From the NCBI GenBank assembly GCA_022376515.1, contig WTXI01000342.1, positions 1 to 36,982 on the forward strand: a stretch of DNA of 36,982 bases. Reading direction: 5' to 3'. Below, in pieces: positions 22,073 through 33,993 of this stretch. Each line of letters begins with the position of its first letter. Positions within the stretch are counted from its first letter, which is position 1. The stretch is from Lactifluus volemus (Eukaryota > Basidiomycota > Agaricomycetes > Russulales > Russulaceae). The notes beneath the pieces were generated by a model. The model saw only the letters and a list, made by a program, of their open reading frames with translations. It was not told where the DNA came from and did not search any database. Both the position numbers and the translations under genes were made by a program.

Positions 22073-22932
22073 ATGGCAGCAACGCCTCCACAACCTCAGC
22101 AACCAATGCAGGCACAGATACAACAGCAATTACTACCGCGCCCAGACCCTGTCATGCAGGCAGTCATCGAGGCAGACTTCCATTCCATCGATCTTACTCT
22201 CGATTCCACCAACGTGTCTGTGATCTGTGCCCCGCACTCTCGCGAAAAGTGTGACGAGTGCGACACAGACTATACCCATCTTAACCGCCTATCAAAAGTT
22301 CTCTCTGCCAACCCTACCCTTCTTTGCCCACCCCCGCCCAATGTCGTCAACCAGAAATTATCTCAAATCGTCAACAAGACAAAGGAAGAGGGAAACGTCC
22401 GTCTTTCTTCTTTCCGATTCCTCTCTATCTTTTTTTCTGACCGGCTCCGCAAATAGGCACTATTTCGAACGCACCAATGGGAAAAGGCCATTGGTCGCTA
22501 TAATCAAGCTATAGGCTTCGCGACCCAGCGTGCACCTTGGGAGGCCCAACAGCTCTTGCGCGAGGAACTCTCGACCGTCCTCTCGAATCGTTCTGCAGCC
22601 TATCTCGAGAATGGAGACCTCGTTTCCGCACTCACAGACGCCGAGGCGGTCATCCAACTCAAAAAGGCCTGGTCCAAAGGTCACTTTCGCAAGGCCAAGG
22701 CGCTCATCGCGCTTGGTCGAATGTCACAGGCGAAGGAGGCCGTCCAGTACGGATTGCAGTTTGATCCTGCCAACTCGGTAGGTGGTGTCCTTCTATGACA
22801 ATATAGATGGCCCTGATGTTTTTGACACAGGAAATGGTCAACGTGCTTCGTGACATAGAGCTCGTCTTGCGTAGCTACGCAAACCAACCTCGCCCTGACA
22901 CTACGTCGAGCACGACAGAAAACGCGTCATGA
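22073..22932 (+). CDS. SEC72: Sec72-like TPR protein of the ER translocon
   Basis: Sec72 is a cytosolic TPR subunit of the fungal Sec62/Sec63 post-translational translocon at the ER, where it helps dock Hsp70-bound precursors. Exons 22073-22396, 22457-22777 and 22831-22932 give 248 aa; all junctions are phase 0. The first donor is unusual (gtccgt). The N-terminus is Gln/Pro-rich; then comes a block with ICAPHSREKCDECDTDYTHL (about 51-70) and LLCPPPPNVVNQKLSQ, which I associate with basidiomycete Sec72 proteins. The TPR region starts at the exon 1/2 border (TKEEGN / ALFRTHQWEKAIGRYNQAIG) and continues through LSNRSAAYLENGDLVSALTD and WSKGHFRKAKALIALGR to GLQFDPANS. Family assignment is good, but a generic TPR co-chaperone cannot be fully excluded. 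Confidence 0.82.
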
Positions 22933-23311
22933 TATACCTTTTCTGCCATACCCATATCCCATCGTTACTTTATCTTCACTCGACCGCATTAATGGCACAT
23001 CAATGGACTCCATTGGCCTGTTTGGGTAATCGTTATATGTGTACTCTTTCGTTCTTTAAATCGGTGTATCACCCCTGAACGCCCTTCCAGCCGAACATGC
23101 ATTGATAACACACACCTTCACTTTTTCGTGGTAGGAAAAGATGTCGAATACAGGGGAGCCAAATGATACAGAATTCGCAAGACATCGTAAAGTCATACAC
23201 TATCAACGTGATACTTATTCACCCACATCACAACACGCGATACGAGTCGCGGACCGATAAAAACCCTTGCAGAGGAATAGCATAAGTATGAGTGTATCCC
23301 ATGAAATCCTC
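22933..23311. other. Convergent 3' intergenic region
   Basis: 379 bases between the stops of SEC72 and the App1-like gene. It should hold both 3' ends; nothing else seen. Confidence 0.5.
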
Positions 23312-25621
23312 CTAGGCATTGTCCCTCGCCTGATATGGGTCAATGAACTGGAACGACGATTCGACACATTCCTGCGGTTCACGGAAAACACGCATGAGAA
23401 TATGCCCCGGGACCTCCCCGCGTGCCTTCCATAGACGCAACTGTAAGTTCATGCGCTTCTTTTCCGACTCGGATACGGTACTGCGGGGAGACACCGTACT
23501 GTGGGTTATCGTAGGGGGCGTGGTGGCCTGCATCAACTTGTCATCGCTCAACGGCTCCGAGAATAGCACATCCGTGAAGCGTTTCTGCGGCGGGTTCGGT
23601 GAGGACGACGGGGAAGTCCCCCGGGGAAAGAAGTAGTCATCCGGTGACGTGGGTTCAGATATTGTATGAGACGAAGGTGGCTGTGGGAGTTGAGTGGTTG
23701 TGGACCTGGGCGACCATAGCGATCCACGCGACACCAGGGAACTAAATGAAGACCTCTTGATTCCGCTTCCAGCTCGACAACCGGTGGGATCTCCAACACC
23801 CCCTCCGCCATCCTCGTACGTGTTCACGTCGCGAATGAAGATGCCAAGAATCTTTTCGGGGTGGTCGTGCGCAACACTGGCGTATAACTCGAGGTCTTGC
23901 TCGCCCGAGTCTCCGATAAGAATAAAGCGTGACTTGGGGAACGACGTCAAGACTTCGAGGACGCCATCGCGTTTCCGGTCCGCGGCTGGTGAAAGCAGAC
24001 CACTGAACAGTGTCCGTGTTCCATAGGATCGCAAGCGAACAGAGCCAGTGGGCAACTGGGCCAGTTGGAAGAAGTCGCTTATAACGGGAAGGAGTTCGAA
24101 AGGACCATTTGACTAGGTGAGACAGACGTGAACTGAGTATGTGTTGGACAGGTGATCAAACCCCAAACTCACCACATAGTGAAATCGTACGCCACGGCGC
24201 CACATCTCACTATACCACTCTCCCATCCCAGGTATCAGGCTTTCGTGTAGATCCCTAACGAAGACGTTCTGGAATACTGCCCGTGCGCCGCAGTGAACAC
24301 CTGACAGTTTAACGGTATCGTCGATATCAGAAATGACACGGATTGGAGAATACGTGAGAGGAATAAGGTCTATTGTTACGGTCGTGGAGTCCAATGGTAG
24401 AGCGGGTGCCATTGGCGTCTGAACGGTGTTGAGAGATGGAGATGCTGAGAGTGGTATAAGCTCTGCCATAACTGAAAAGTCATGTTCATGCTTCGGGTCA
24501 ACAAATGCTATCGGAGCGCCCTTCGGGTGAGTACATAGGGATTCCCAGGGGATAAGAAAGCGCAGTTTAAATGCGCCATTCGCATCGGTGACAACCTCTT
24601 GCGTGGCCAGCGGTTGCTCGAGAAGCGACCACGACCACTCTCTTGGGCCAGAGGATTCAGATGCATGGTCATGGTGGGGGCGTACGGAAACCTGCACGGT
24701 GCGGTTTGGAAGTGCACCGGCCCAGAACGGGTGTAACCGGGACTCGAGATTTGCGTGCCAGCGTTGAATGCTCAGCCCATCTTTGATACGGCACGTGGTT
24801 TTGCGTAGCGGTCGGAACTGTTCACGGGAAAAAGTGGCAGCAAAGGGGGAAATGGATGGTCTGGATGTAGATCCGCTTGATGGTGTCGTAGATAATTGTT
24901 CGAAATCCTTGGCTAATTCTTCTCGTAAATCTTGCAACGCGTGCCTTTCGGCCTCGTCGATAATTTCTTCCGGTCTGGGCGGGAGCACTACGTCTGCCAG
25001 TGGGGAAAGGTCGTCGATCGATTCGGACAAAGCGTCGCCCTCATTTGGAAGGCAGTCCCCGGAGTCATAAGGAGTTGGCAGTTTCGGCAGGGAGGCGAAT
25101 ACTGACCAAATAGTCAGTCGAGAAGAAAAAGAAACAGGAACGAACGAACGAACGTTTGGCTAGCCTTAGAAGCGTGCGTTGGGAACGTGACAATGCGTTG
25201 GGGGCCTTGTGTTTGACAACATATCCGGAAACGAAGACTTCGACGTCGTATGGTGTACCTACGGACCATACCATGAGTCAGTTACCCTTTGACCACGAAA
25301 CGATCAGATCACACCTGCATGTTCTGATGGGTCCGCTGGCAACTCAGCGCGGTATTTTCTAGAAGCCCATCCTGGAAGCACGACGACTTTTTCTGCACCA
25401 GCCACAGCATCTGATTCACTATTGGATCTCTTTGAAAACCTGGGGCTGGTAAACTGAGTCCTGCTCTGTTTCCTTGAATCGGCATTGAGAGATCTAGTGT
25501 CCGCCGTGGGTAGAGTCTCGCGGTTCCAGGGATGGGGACCGCGCGCTATATAGTCCTTGATCGGAGCGAGGCGCGAAGCCGCGAGCGACCTGAACGAGAA
25601 TCCGCGCATGTCTTGGGCCAT
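23312..25621 (-). CDS. APP1: App1-like phosphatidate phosphatase
   Basis: Fungal App1 is a Mg-dependent phosphatidate phosphatase (DUF2183, HAD-like) linked to cortical actin patches and endocytosis. Exons 25621-25315, 25258-25154, 25101-24173 and 24112-23312 join in frame to 713 aa. One donor (gttcgt, 25153) is non-canonical at positions 3-6. The N-terminal part has EVFVSGYVVKH and SRSQRTLLRLAK/LFASLPKLP, which form the fungal N-terminal domain. The catalytic domain has VISDIDDTVKLSGV (DxDxT, about residue 397), MGEWYSEMWRRGVRFHYV/SNGPFELLP, LRSYG, FILIGDSGEQDLELY and IFIRDV. The C-terminus is Ser/Pro-rich, low in order. All key residues are present. Confidence 0.9.
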
Positions 25622-26074
25622 AGGATAGTATTTGGAGTCCTGGACGACGAGGCTTTGAGGTCACAGGATGTTGGATGAGCTGTCGTCTGGTCAGTTGGTT
25701 GCGAAGTGGTTTTTGACAACGGTTGCGTAGCCTTGATTCTCGGTGAGATGAAGGAAATTAGGGCCACGATTACCGAGACATGTATAGATCACCGGCCAAC
25801 GCCTTATTATAGGATGGTTATGTGGGCGCCTTTGTTTTATCCCGTGGTCTGGAGGGGAATGCCTCATGGAAGCCTCAACTAGCAGGCTCCGACGGTCAGT
25901 TGGTACTCGTACGATCATCACATCACAGCATCGGCATCCACCTTAACCCCTTCTGTACAGTAGTAGGACATACAAACGGGAAATTGTATAATGATAGTAG
26001 TAAAACACACAATAAAAAATATTTACAGTACAACAACGGCGAAAATATTGCTACAAGTATCTCCGTTCAACAAT
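25622..26074. other. Intergenic
   Basis: 453 bases between two minus-strand genes: promoter of the App1-like gene and 3' end of the coiled-coil gene. A-rich words (AATAAAAAATATT) at about 26011-26023 lie on the plus strand. No gene seen. Confidence 0.45.
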
Positions 26075-28282
26075 TCATGAACTATCGGAATCGCCGCCAG
26101 ATGATGGAAGGTCCCAGTCCAAGACAGAACCTCCTGTCTCTTCGGCCAATGCGAGGGAGATCCTAGCGCTTGAAAACCAAATATCCGAAAGTGTCGGTGA
26201 CGGCAACGAAGGGGATTCAGTGGATAAGGCTACCGTTTCACACACGCCACGTTTTCCTGTTCCCACTGGTGCTACAACCGCGAAGCGTGTCTGAACTCGA
26301 GGACGGGCCGCACATTGGGGCGTGGGGGAGATAGCAGGCTCCTCCTCTTCTGGAATAGCGGGTAAAGGGTTGTCCGCAACGATATCATCAGCGTCCGGAA
26401 CTGGGGATAACTTGAGTCTCCGATTATCCTCAGAATTCACCAGCAACCTCGTGCGGAGAATATCCTCTACGTCGTCTCCGCAGAGTTGCGCAGCTTCCGC
26501 CACTTTGCACTTCAGCGTCATTGCCTCGGGGTGGTGCGACCGGCTATGGACTGGGGCCGGTGTGAATTGGTGGACAAACGTTTTGTCGTGATCGGTGGCC
26601 AAGGGAGAATCGTCATCGGAAGGAAGTCGTGGCTGGGAAAGTTCTTCAAAATCCATAACAAGTGTGTCGATAGAACCTTCGTCAGATACCGAGTCGGTAT
26701 CGTTGACGTCGTGAATGTCGTTCCGTAAACGAGGAGCATTTGGTAAACTGGATAGCGTGCGGACATATTGTTCGAGTTTCAGACGCAATTGACGGATTGC
26801 GTGCTCTGCATTGTCCGATCGCCCCTGTGCCACAAGTAGCTCGTCCTCCAATGCGTACATCCTCTCGGTCGCCATACCTAATGCCTCCCGCAGATCTCCA
26901 TTCTCTACATCCGCGGTCCGAATTCGGTGACGTGCTGCAGAGGCTTCCGTCTCGAGTTGGATAATCCGATTCGTCGACGCGACGGCATTTTGTCGAGCAC
27001 TTTCGAGCTCGAGGCGCAATTCTAAAATCTCGATATCCGCGGCCGCGAGTCTTTCCCGGGCGTCATCGAACGCAGCTTCCTGCTGCTGGTTCCAAGTCTC
27101 GGAGGCCGCAAAGTCCTTCACCCTTTCTTGCAGGTCCTGGATGAAGGCATCCTTGCAGTGCGTGATAGCGTTGTGAGACTCCTCGAGATCGTCATTGAAG
27201 GTGCGCGACTCCTCCAGAAGTGTACGGAAAAGGATAGCTTGTGCCTCAAGGCTATCGATCTCAGACCGATACTTGTCGACAGTCGCTTCTAAAGCCTTGA
27301 TCGTTTGGTGATCTTCCCTTGCAGCATCTTCTAGAGACGCCACGCGGGACTGTGCCTCGACCAAGGAGGCTTTTGAGTCCTGTACAAGATGCCGCTCTTC
27401 ATCGGTAGCGATCCGGAGCTCCTCGTTAAGGCGACGTCCGTGCTCCACGTCAACCTCCAGATCCCGGATGCGTTGCTGGTCCCGCTGGGAAGCGGCCCGT
27501 AGTTGTGATACGAGGGATTCCATATCCACACCATCATGCAGGTTACGGCTCTGAGCCTGGTTCGCCTCCGCATGTTCGTCGGAAATATGCTGGATACCGA
27601 TTTCGACCTTGGCCGGCTGTGCAGATAAAGGACCAGGTTTATGGGGTTGCTCCAACGATTCCGAAATCCGCGCCATAGCTTCCAGATCAACGGCAACCCG
27701 CGCCAGAGCATCCAGAACGTCATCATGAGAAACTCCTAACTGCTCCACATCACTCGCGAATGCTGGTGGCGATCTCGCTTGCAGCGATTCCTCGAGTTTG
27801 GCTATTCGAGCTAGGTGTCGAAGATTCTCCTCCTGTGCTTCTGCGAGTTGCACTCTCAGCGTCTCCGACTCGCTCTTAACGTCCTCCAACTCCCGGCGTT
27901 GAGCAATAGATCCCGCACGCACATCGCGTAGCTTGATGCGCAGCTGCTCTATCTTGCGTTCCTGCAATTGATAGGCACGTGCGTCTGCGTGGGCGTTGGC
28001 ACGAGCGTTGGTTAATCGACGCTGGGATGCATCGAGCTGAGACTTGAGAGACTCGTTATGGTCGTGAAGGCTGGATACTTGCTGGTCACGAGCACGGAGG
28101 ACAACATTGAATTCGCGGGATGGACGCATATGGACCCGCCGCGGACGGGGAGACATGGATGATCCTGATCCTGAAGAACCCAGGGCGTTGGAAGACTGTG
28201 TCGGGAAGTAGTCACGTATACCGAGGACTACGTAGAATATGAGGCTGCTTAGGGGTACTGGGTGAGTGAATGCTTTGTCCAT
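26075..28282 (-). CDS. Coiled-coil protein, 735 aa, unknown role
   Basis: An uninterrupted single-exon frame with a clear ATG at 28282. Residues 9-24 (PLSSLIFYVVLGIRDY) are hydrophobic and could be a short membrane anchor or signal segment. From about residue 60 to 500 the protein is almost all heptad-like, rich in Glu, Gln, Arg and Leu (e.g. SLKSQLDASQRRLTNARANA), as in long coiled coils. The C-terminal third is acidic and Ser/Asp-rich (about 520-735), with SDEGSIDTLVMDFEELSQP, and ends SSGGDSDSS. I do not recognise the family; such proteins are often scaffolds or tethers, but that is a guess. Codon use looks like the neighbouring genes and the frame is intact. Confidence 0.75.
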   Translation of the reverse strand: MDKAFTHPVPLSSLIFYVVLGIRDYFPTQSSNALGSSGSGSSMSPRPRRVHMRPSREFNVVLRARDQQVSSLHDHNESLKSQLDASQRRLTNARANAHADARAYQLQERKIEQLRIKLRDVRAGSIAQRRELEDVKSESETLRVQLAEAQEENLRHLARIAKLEESLQARSPPAFASDVEQLGVSHDDVLDALARVAVDLEAMARISESLEQPHKPGPLSAQPAKVEIGIQHISDEHAEANQAQSRNLHDGVDMESLVSQLRAASQRDQQRIRDLEVDVEHGRRLNEELRIATDEERHLVQDSKASLVEAQSRVASLEDAAREDHQTIKALEATVDKYRSEIDSLEAQAILFRTLLEESRTFNDDLEESHNAITHCKDAFIQDLQERVKDFAASETWNQQQEAAFDDARERLAAADIEILELRLELESARQNAVASTNRIIQLETEASAARHRIRTADVENGDLREALGMATERMYALEDELLVAQGRSDNAEHAIRQLRLKLEQYVRTLSSLPNAPRLRNDIHDVNDTDSVSDEGSIDTLVMDFEELSQPRLPSDDDSPLATDHDKTFVHQFTPAPVHSRSHHPEAMTLKCKVAEAAQLCGDDVEDILRTRLLVNSEDNRRLKLSPVPDADDIVADNPLPAIPEEEEPAISPTPQCAARPRVQTRFAVVAPVGTGKRGVCETVALSTESPSLPSPTLSDIWFSSARISLALAEETGGSVLDWDLPSSGGDSDSS

Positions 28283-28813
28283 GGTCAGAGCTCGTGAAAT
28301 TACCCAGCACGATTATATATCGACACTCACAAAAAAGTCCGAGCCCAAGGGTTTGCAAAGTGAAGAAAACAAACAAAAGGGGGCTAAGGAGCGTGTCAAA
28401 GGGGGTCTGGGGTGATATGAGACGCCCAGTGGAGGAGAGCTGGTGATATATGATCGATTGCTCGATGCCTCATGGCCAAGGCAAGGCATCCACGATATTG
28501 ACACGTGAAGTTCGGTGGGATACCGTAGAAGGTCCATATGCTGTGAAGTTAGTCACGATTGTGGGAAGCTACCGAGTTGGGAGTACTGTTGGAATGACCC
28601 AAACAGCAATTTCACCAAACTGAGATCCGGAGGGATGCACGACCTTTTTTGAAATATCGACTTTTCAAGTAATGAACGAGACTCGGGGCTAAATACGGTG
28701 TTGGCGGCAAAAAGCTAAGTCAAGTGTTCTACACGGAAGCAATTCGAACAACAACAATTCCATTCCATTCATACTTTTTCCTCCTGAAACGAAGCTTTCG
28801 CAGCGGATTTCCA
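28283..28813. promoter_or_regulatory. Divergent promoter region, coiled-coil gene and TPT1
   Basis: 531 bases between two outward-facing starts. No gene fits here; both promoters should lie in it. Confidence 0.5.
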
Positions 28814-29765
28814 ATGAGTAACGCGTCAAAGCAGAATGCCCAAAGCCGAGGGAAGCCTCTTCGTGGTCTCCCGACGGACTCACCTCAAGTCCGCTTGTCA
28901 AAATCGATATCCTGGATTCTGCGCCATGGAGCGAAATCGGAGGGCATATACATGCGTCCGGATGGATATGTTCGCATCACTGATCTGGTATGCTCATGAT
29001 TCCGAGACCAGTTGTGGAATGTTTGATAATAGATTGCAAAGCTAGCTTCATCAAGACTGTCTTCCTACACCCTTGATCTCGCAGCTTTGCAACGCATAGT
29101 AGAGAACGATAACAAAAACAGGTTCAAGCTATTCAAAGGACCAGACGACGCTTCGCCGATGGACGGGGAAATCTGGTGGATACGAGCGAATCAAGGCCAC
29201 TCGATGAAGGTAATACGTGCACGGCGGGGCTGAGATCACGGCTGATCGCCTCACCCCAGACCGTCAATCTGGACCTGAAACCACTTCTTTCTGCTGCAGA
29301 TATCCCCATGGCGGTGCACGGGACGAACAGGAAAGCATGGGAATCCATATGTTCGTTCCGGATAAGACGGTCCTGACGAGGTTTTGCTGAACACTTTGTG
29401 ATCCAGCTACTCGAGGACTTTCAAAAATGAAACGGAATCATATACATCTGGCACAGGGCATTCCAGGAGATGGTGTCATAAGTGGTTCGTTCATCCCTTG
29501 GCGCTCTAGTTTCAACTCTGAACCTTCCTTAGGCATGCGCAGTTCCTCACAAGTCCTAATCTATATCGACGTGCAGAAGGCTCTCGATGCAGGAATTACC
29601 TTCTTTCTCTCAGAGAACGGTGTTGTCCTTACTGAGGGTGATGAGCATGGCTTTCTTACCCCTGAGTATTTCTTGCGAGTGGAGGACCGTCAGGGTGGCA
29701 CCATTCCAGGTTGGCCTATTTCTTCCTCACAGAGCCAACCTACCACAATAGATGCGCCAAGTTAG
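28814..29765 (+). CDS. TPT1: tRNA 2'-phosphotransferase Tpt1
   Basis: Removes the 2'-phosphate left at the splice junction of tRNAs after ligation, transferring it to NAD+. Exons 28814-28987, 29042-29209, 29260-29350, 29407-29484 and 29533-29765 join in frame to 247 aa. Introns are 48-56 bases; two donors are gttcgt. The known Arg-His-Arg-Arg active set is visible: ISWILRHGA (Arg37, His38), IWWIRANQGHS (Arg106) and ISGMRSSSQVLIYID (Arg173). Other family marks are MAVHGTNRKAWESI, GLSKMKRNHIHLA, DAGITFFLSENGVVLT and GFLTPEYF. Intron 4 is a multiple of three and stop-free, so a retained intron would not break the frame. Confidence 0.93.
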
Positions 29766-29892
29766 ATCTGTAGCTCCGCAGTAATCAAGAATGTAGTGCA
29801 ATGGTTATTTACTACTTGTAGTTCTATTGGCATTGAAGTATGTGATTGGAAGGGTGATAGTCTGAGGGTATTATGTACAAGTAGTTTCCATC

Positions 29893-32800
29893 CTAGTCCG
29901 AGGAGTCATTCATCAACCAACCGTGACGTTCGTGTGTCACTGTCGTATTACTAGTCTCTTGCCGGGCAGAACGACGGTCGAAATTTTGGGATGCTTCCAT
30001 AATCCTGCGTGAGATTAGAACAGTACTCAGCTATCACTGGTACAATGCCGAACGCTCACTCGTAACTGGAACCACGCCTTTGGCTCTGCCCTGTTAGCAG
30101 CGACGGTGTTTCGTTGTTGGACTCAAGGTGTCGATCGACCGATGCATCATGCCTGATAAACCGCCCGCGTGGCCTTGGCTCTGGTGTAGGAGGATCAAAG
30201 TATGCTTCTCGCCTCTCTGCGTCGCTTGAACCTCGTAGACTCCATATAATCCGGCTCGGGGACACTCGACTCGCTTGTGATGTCACTGGGATAGGCGGCT
30301 GGTGCGCAGATGATGCCGGGGTGTCGGTAGGGACGGGGATCTCGGCATCATCTACGTCAATTGGGTCGTTCTTGCTACGACCGTCTGATTTTCTCTGAGA
30401 ACTCTTTGTCGTAGATATTGGCTTCAACTGGAGTGCTGGTGGTTCCGTCTTGGAAAGGTGCAGTCGTATCTGTTCTGGAGAGCTTGATCGAGGGTCTAGT
30501 TCAGCCTGAATAGGAGATGATTGAGGCGGGGATAAATGTGGCGAGGAGTGTTTCGCCTTGAGGTTCGAAGGAACAGCCCTGGCACTCTTGCGAGCACTCA
30601 CGACCCTATTCCCACAGAAGACGTTGTCATCTAGTCCGCTCTCCGAGTCGGTGCGCGAGCTAGCTTTCTTTCGTTTCATCTTGCGTCGTGCTACGGTAGT
30701 TTCTTCGACCTCTGTCGTGGTGGCACTGTCGAGCTTCTTCGGACGCTTTGTCCCCTTGTACTTGCTCGAGTGCTCTTCCTCAGAGCCTCCAGAACGTCGT
30801 AAGGCCTCCAGTAGCTCCTCATCTTCGAGCTCACGGCGCCGCGCCCGTGCACGCTCAAGTACTATATCCTCTCCTACTTCTGCACCAGGGCCCTCGCTGG
30901 TATCCGGAAACATAGCTACCCCATACCCGGCACTTTCACGCATCGTCTGCGCAGCTTGAGTCTGGTCTTGTCCCATGTCTTCCATGATTAGCGCGAGAGC
31001 GGCTTCAGGGACAAGAATGCGCTGTATGAACTCCTGTGGTGTAAGAGGTACGATAGACTGGGCATCGAACGAGGACGGAGGAAATATATTGTAGAGGGTC
31101 TGATGCAGGATCATCGAGCCGAGTTCACCATAACTGAAAGCTAACATCAGTCTTTGATCGTTTTTAAAAACTAGTGCGCACTCACTAGCCTGGTTGCGTC
31201 TTCTGAAAACTCTCGAACTGGCCTTTCACGCCCGAAACAGCACGAGACCCTACTTTGCGTACATCCTTTATCACTGCTGTCCAATATATGCTTCCGTCCC
31301 TTGCGTTTCCTTCATCTCGAACCAGTTTCGTCAGGCGATCACTTAGTTTCTCAACGCGCTCCCTGACTCTCCCAAAATCAATGTCCGTCGGCCAACCTTT
31401 AGCTATGGCCTCTGGAATCTGATGCGCCTCGAATCTATGGCGTTTGCATGACGCAACGTATACACTCATCAGGGCTTTGAGCCCGCGGGGGTTAGTTAGG
31501 CGCGGATCCGGATACGCCTTACACCTAGCAGCTTCAAGAAGGGAACGATAAAGCGGCGACGGGTTACGTGGAAGTTTCTCGTCACAGAAGGGGCATAATG
31601 TCGTCGGATCCACTAATTCCCCCAGTAGAACTGAAGAGCAGTCAGCATCCGGGCGATCCATACGATAAGATGTCGCTGACGAGAATCATCCAGGACTTCC
31701 TCCAAATCACCAATAATGAGCGGGTGGTTTCCCCCATTGTCTAGGTATGTTTGTTGAGCGGAGGTAGTTTTTCTGCGAGGAGTACAATCAGGCTCCATTT
31801 GGTTTGCCGCCATAGGGAATGGCCGAAGCTGCGGCTTTCGGTTTGACGACTCGTCATGAATGTCTTTGTCAGACTCTGCGTCTAGTACGCGCATGCTCCT
31901 CGTCCCTCGAACGGCGGGTGCAGAAGTCGGTGACGGTCGAGAAACAGGCGACGACAAGGGAGAAGAGACAGGATTATGAGATTTGTGGTTCTTGTGGGGC
32001 ATTGACTTTTCGGTGAGACGAGGACGTAAAGTGACACGACCAGTAGCACCTTCAAGTGGAGCCTTTCCTTTTACCTCATCATGTTCTTGATCTGTGGAGT
32101 CAGAGATGGATAAAGGCACCAGGAAAGGAAAATTTTCCGGTAAACGACGACTAGATTGCTTTGCACGGGGTGTCGCTTCGCTGGAATCACTCGAGTCCGA
32201 AGATCGAACTCTAGACCGGCAGTTGGGCAAGTCATTGGTACCCAATCTACGTGAAGAGGCCTTGTTAGGGTAAAGGGAATTGGATGGTCCATGTATACTT
32301 GTGCATTCCGTGCGGCTCCGGGCGGTGTCAGGATGTGGTGACTTCTGATCTCCATCTCGCAAAGGCGACAGCGTGAGCCCTGGAAATTTTTGAATTTCCC
32401 GGCGTCTAGTCGATGGTGTGCAGAGTCATCCAGTGAATACTCGTCAGACGATTGTCCGGAAAGTCTTTTGTTCTCATTATTGTGGAGCCTGGATATGACG
32501 CCGTATGACTTTGTCTGCTTCGGCGTCTTCTTTGAGGCATTGGACGCCTTGCTTCGAGAAGTTGACGAGCTTTCTTCTCCTGGGACTGGATTTCTTGACT
32601 TTATGGAGTTTGGCAGCTTTCGTTTCGGGGTGTAACTGGGGTAGTAATCCGATTCTTGGCGCTGGACAATGGAATTATCAGGTTGCTTCTTCTTTGACCT
32701 GTGCCTACTCTTGCTTGGAATTGAATCTTCAACGTCGTCGGACCTAGATCCAGAGGAGAGGAAGTCCAACTCGTCGTCAGAGGATTCAGCTATTTTCCTA

Positions 32801-32943
32801 GCTAGCTCCCTTCGCTTCGCGCCGACCTTGGTGTTTCTGGCATCGCTTTTGGTGGTCACGAATGTTGTGCTTCCCAAGTCATCCCAGAGCTTTCCCGAGC
32901 CCACCTTTGCGATGGGAGGAACCAAGGGGTCAACTGGAAGCAT
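29893..32943 (-). CDS. RTC4: RTC4-domain protein (5' end uncertain, one frame break)
   Basis: The C-terminal half carries the RTC4-type domain: LCPFCDEKLPRNPSPL, SCKRHRFEAHQIPEAIAKGW, IDFGRVRERVEKL, then QKTQPGYYGELGSMILHQTL, PLTPQEFIQRILVPEAALAL and YGVAMFP. Yeast Rtc4 was named from a genetic screen on telomere capping; its biochemical role is not established. Exons 32943-31711, 31630-31186, 31133-30060 and 30004-29893. The N-terminal half is long, basic, Ser-rich and probably disordered. Near 32387-32391 the frame shifts by one at an A5 tract (minus strand). One more A gives GKFKKFPGLTLSPL and makes every exon phase agree (about 954 aa). A coding-like segment with an acceptor at 32962 (..WDPRLN before MLPVDP) suggests a further 5' exon that I could not place. 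Confidence 0.8.
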
Positions 32944-33993
32944 ATTCAACCGGGGGTCCCAACTAACACCAGCCGTTCAGTACGAGAACACAAATCAGCG
33001 AAAGTCTGATGGAAGAAATCCAATTTTATGCGTAGTGAATGTAGCGACGGCAGGTAGATAGCCGCTCGGCCTAGCGCAGGCTTTGAGGATTCTGGGTGGA
33101 GGTAAATGCGGAACTTTTCGTGAGAGACAGTGAGTAAGTAGAATGTAACAACACACAAAGAATGAAGTGACGGCGCACTCAATTGAGTCGTGCACAGCGC
33201 GGAACACAAGTCCACGGTTGAGAGAGGACTGAGAGTGCCCTGGGCTACGGTCTCCAAGTCGGTTCTGGAGTTGCAGACGTGATGCAGGGCCTGAAGACAC
33301 GTTTGGAGCTACTATAGCTTTTAACACACAAATCTACTGATGAGTGGCATATATGTGCGCTGTGCGCCGAATGAGGTGACGCGAACGAAAGGAGAATACC
33401 GTCTCGCGCGAGAGCGCGTTTGTATGGCCACGCGTTACCACGTGACCATTCAAGGTCAGGCACGATTCATGAACTGGACCATCGGCCGATGGTCCATGGT
33501 TCTCCTTTGGTCCGACACAGCAATACGTCATATCCTAAGGAACCTTGTTGCCACAGAATCAATTAGTGGCGCGTCTTATCATGGTCTCGTCAATGAGGAA
33601 GCCTCACATATCAACACAAAACAGACTTACCACTGTTAGTTAGGACAAGCCAACATTTGCTATGGCGAAGCGTTCCAGCCAAACACTGGTAGGCAATACA
33701 CACCGCGTGACAACTCTCAAAGACTGCAACAGAAAAGCTATAAGGCACGCACTCTCGTTATCGGCTGTGCCGTGAATAACATGACAATATCATACCCTCG
33801 GAGGATTCGGGCGAATTCTCGGAAGTTAAGGACATTTTGCTGCATGTGTTAGCATTGATTGTAACTGAGTCCGTGTGATTGGCCGCCTGATCCGGGCCGG
33901 AGCAAGTCGGGGCAGGGCGGGGCGTCGAATAAAAAAGACGTGGTGTCTCCAACCTTCACTTCAGACCCCCACTAAACATCCGCATCGTCAACG
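32944..33993. other. Divergent intergenic region RTC4 / ACO1
   Basis: It should hold the promoter of ACO1 and the unplaced 5' exon or leader of the RTC4-like gene. The minus strand at about 33180-33330 contains LQNRLGDRSPGHSQSSLNRG, which is coding-like and a candidate for that exon, but I could not find a donor. A 99-codon plus-strand frame at 33340-33639 has no motif. Confidence 0.4.

Noticed and set aside
33340..33639. Plus-strand 99-codon frame upstream of ACO1
   Set aside because: No motif, no splice partner, and it lies in the promoter region between divergent genes.
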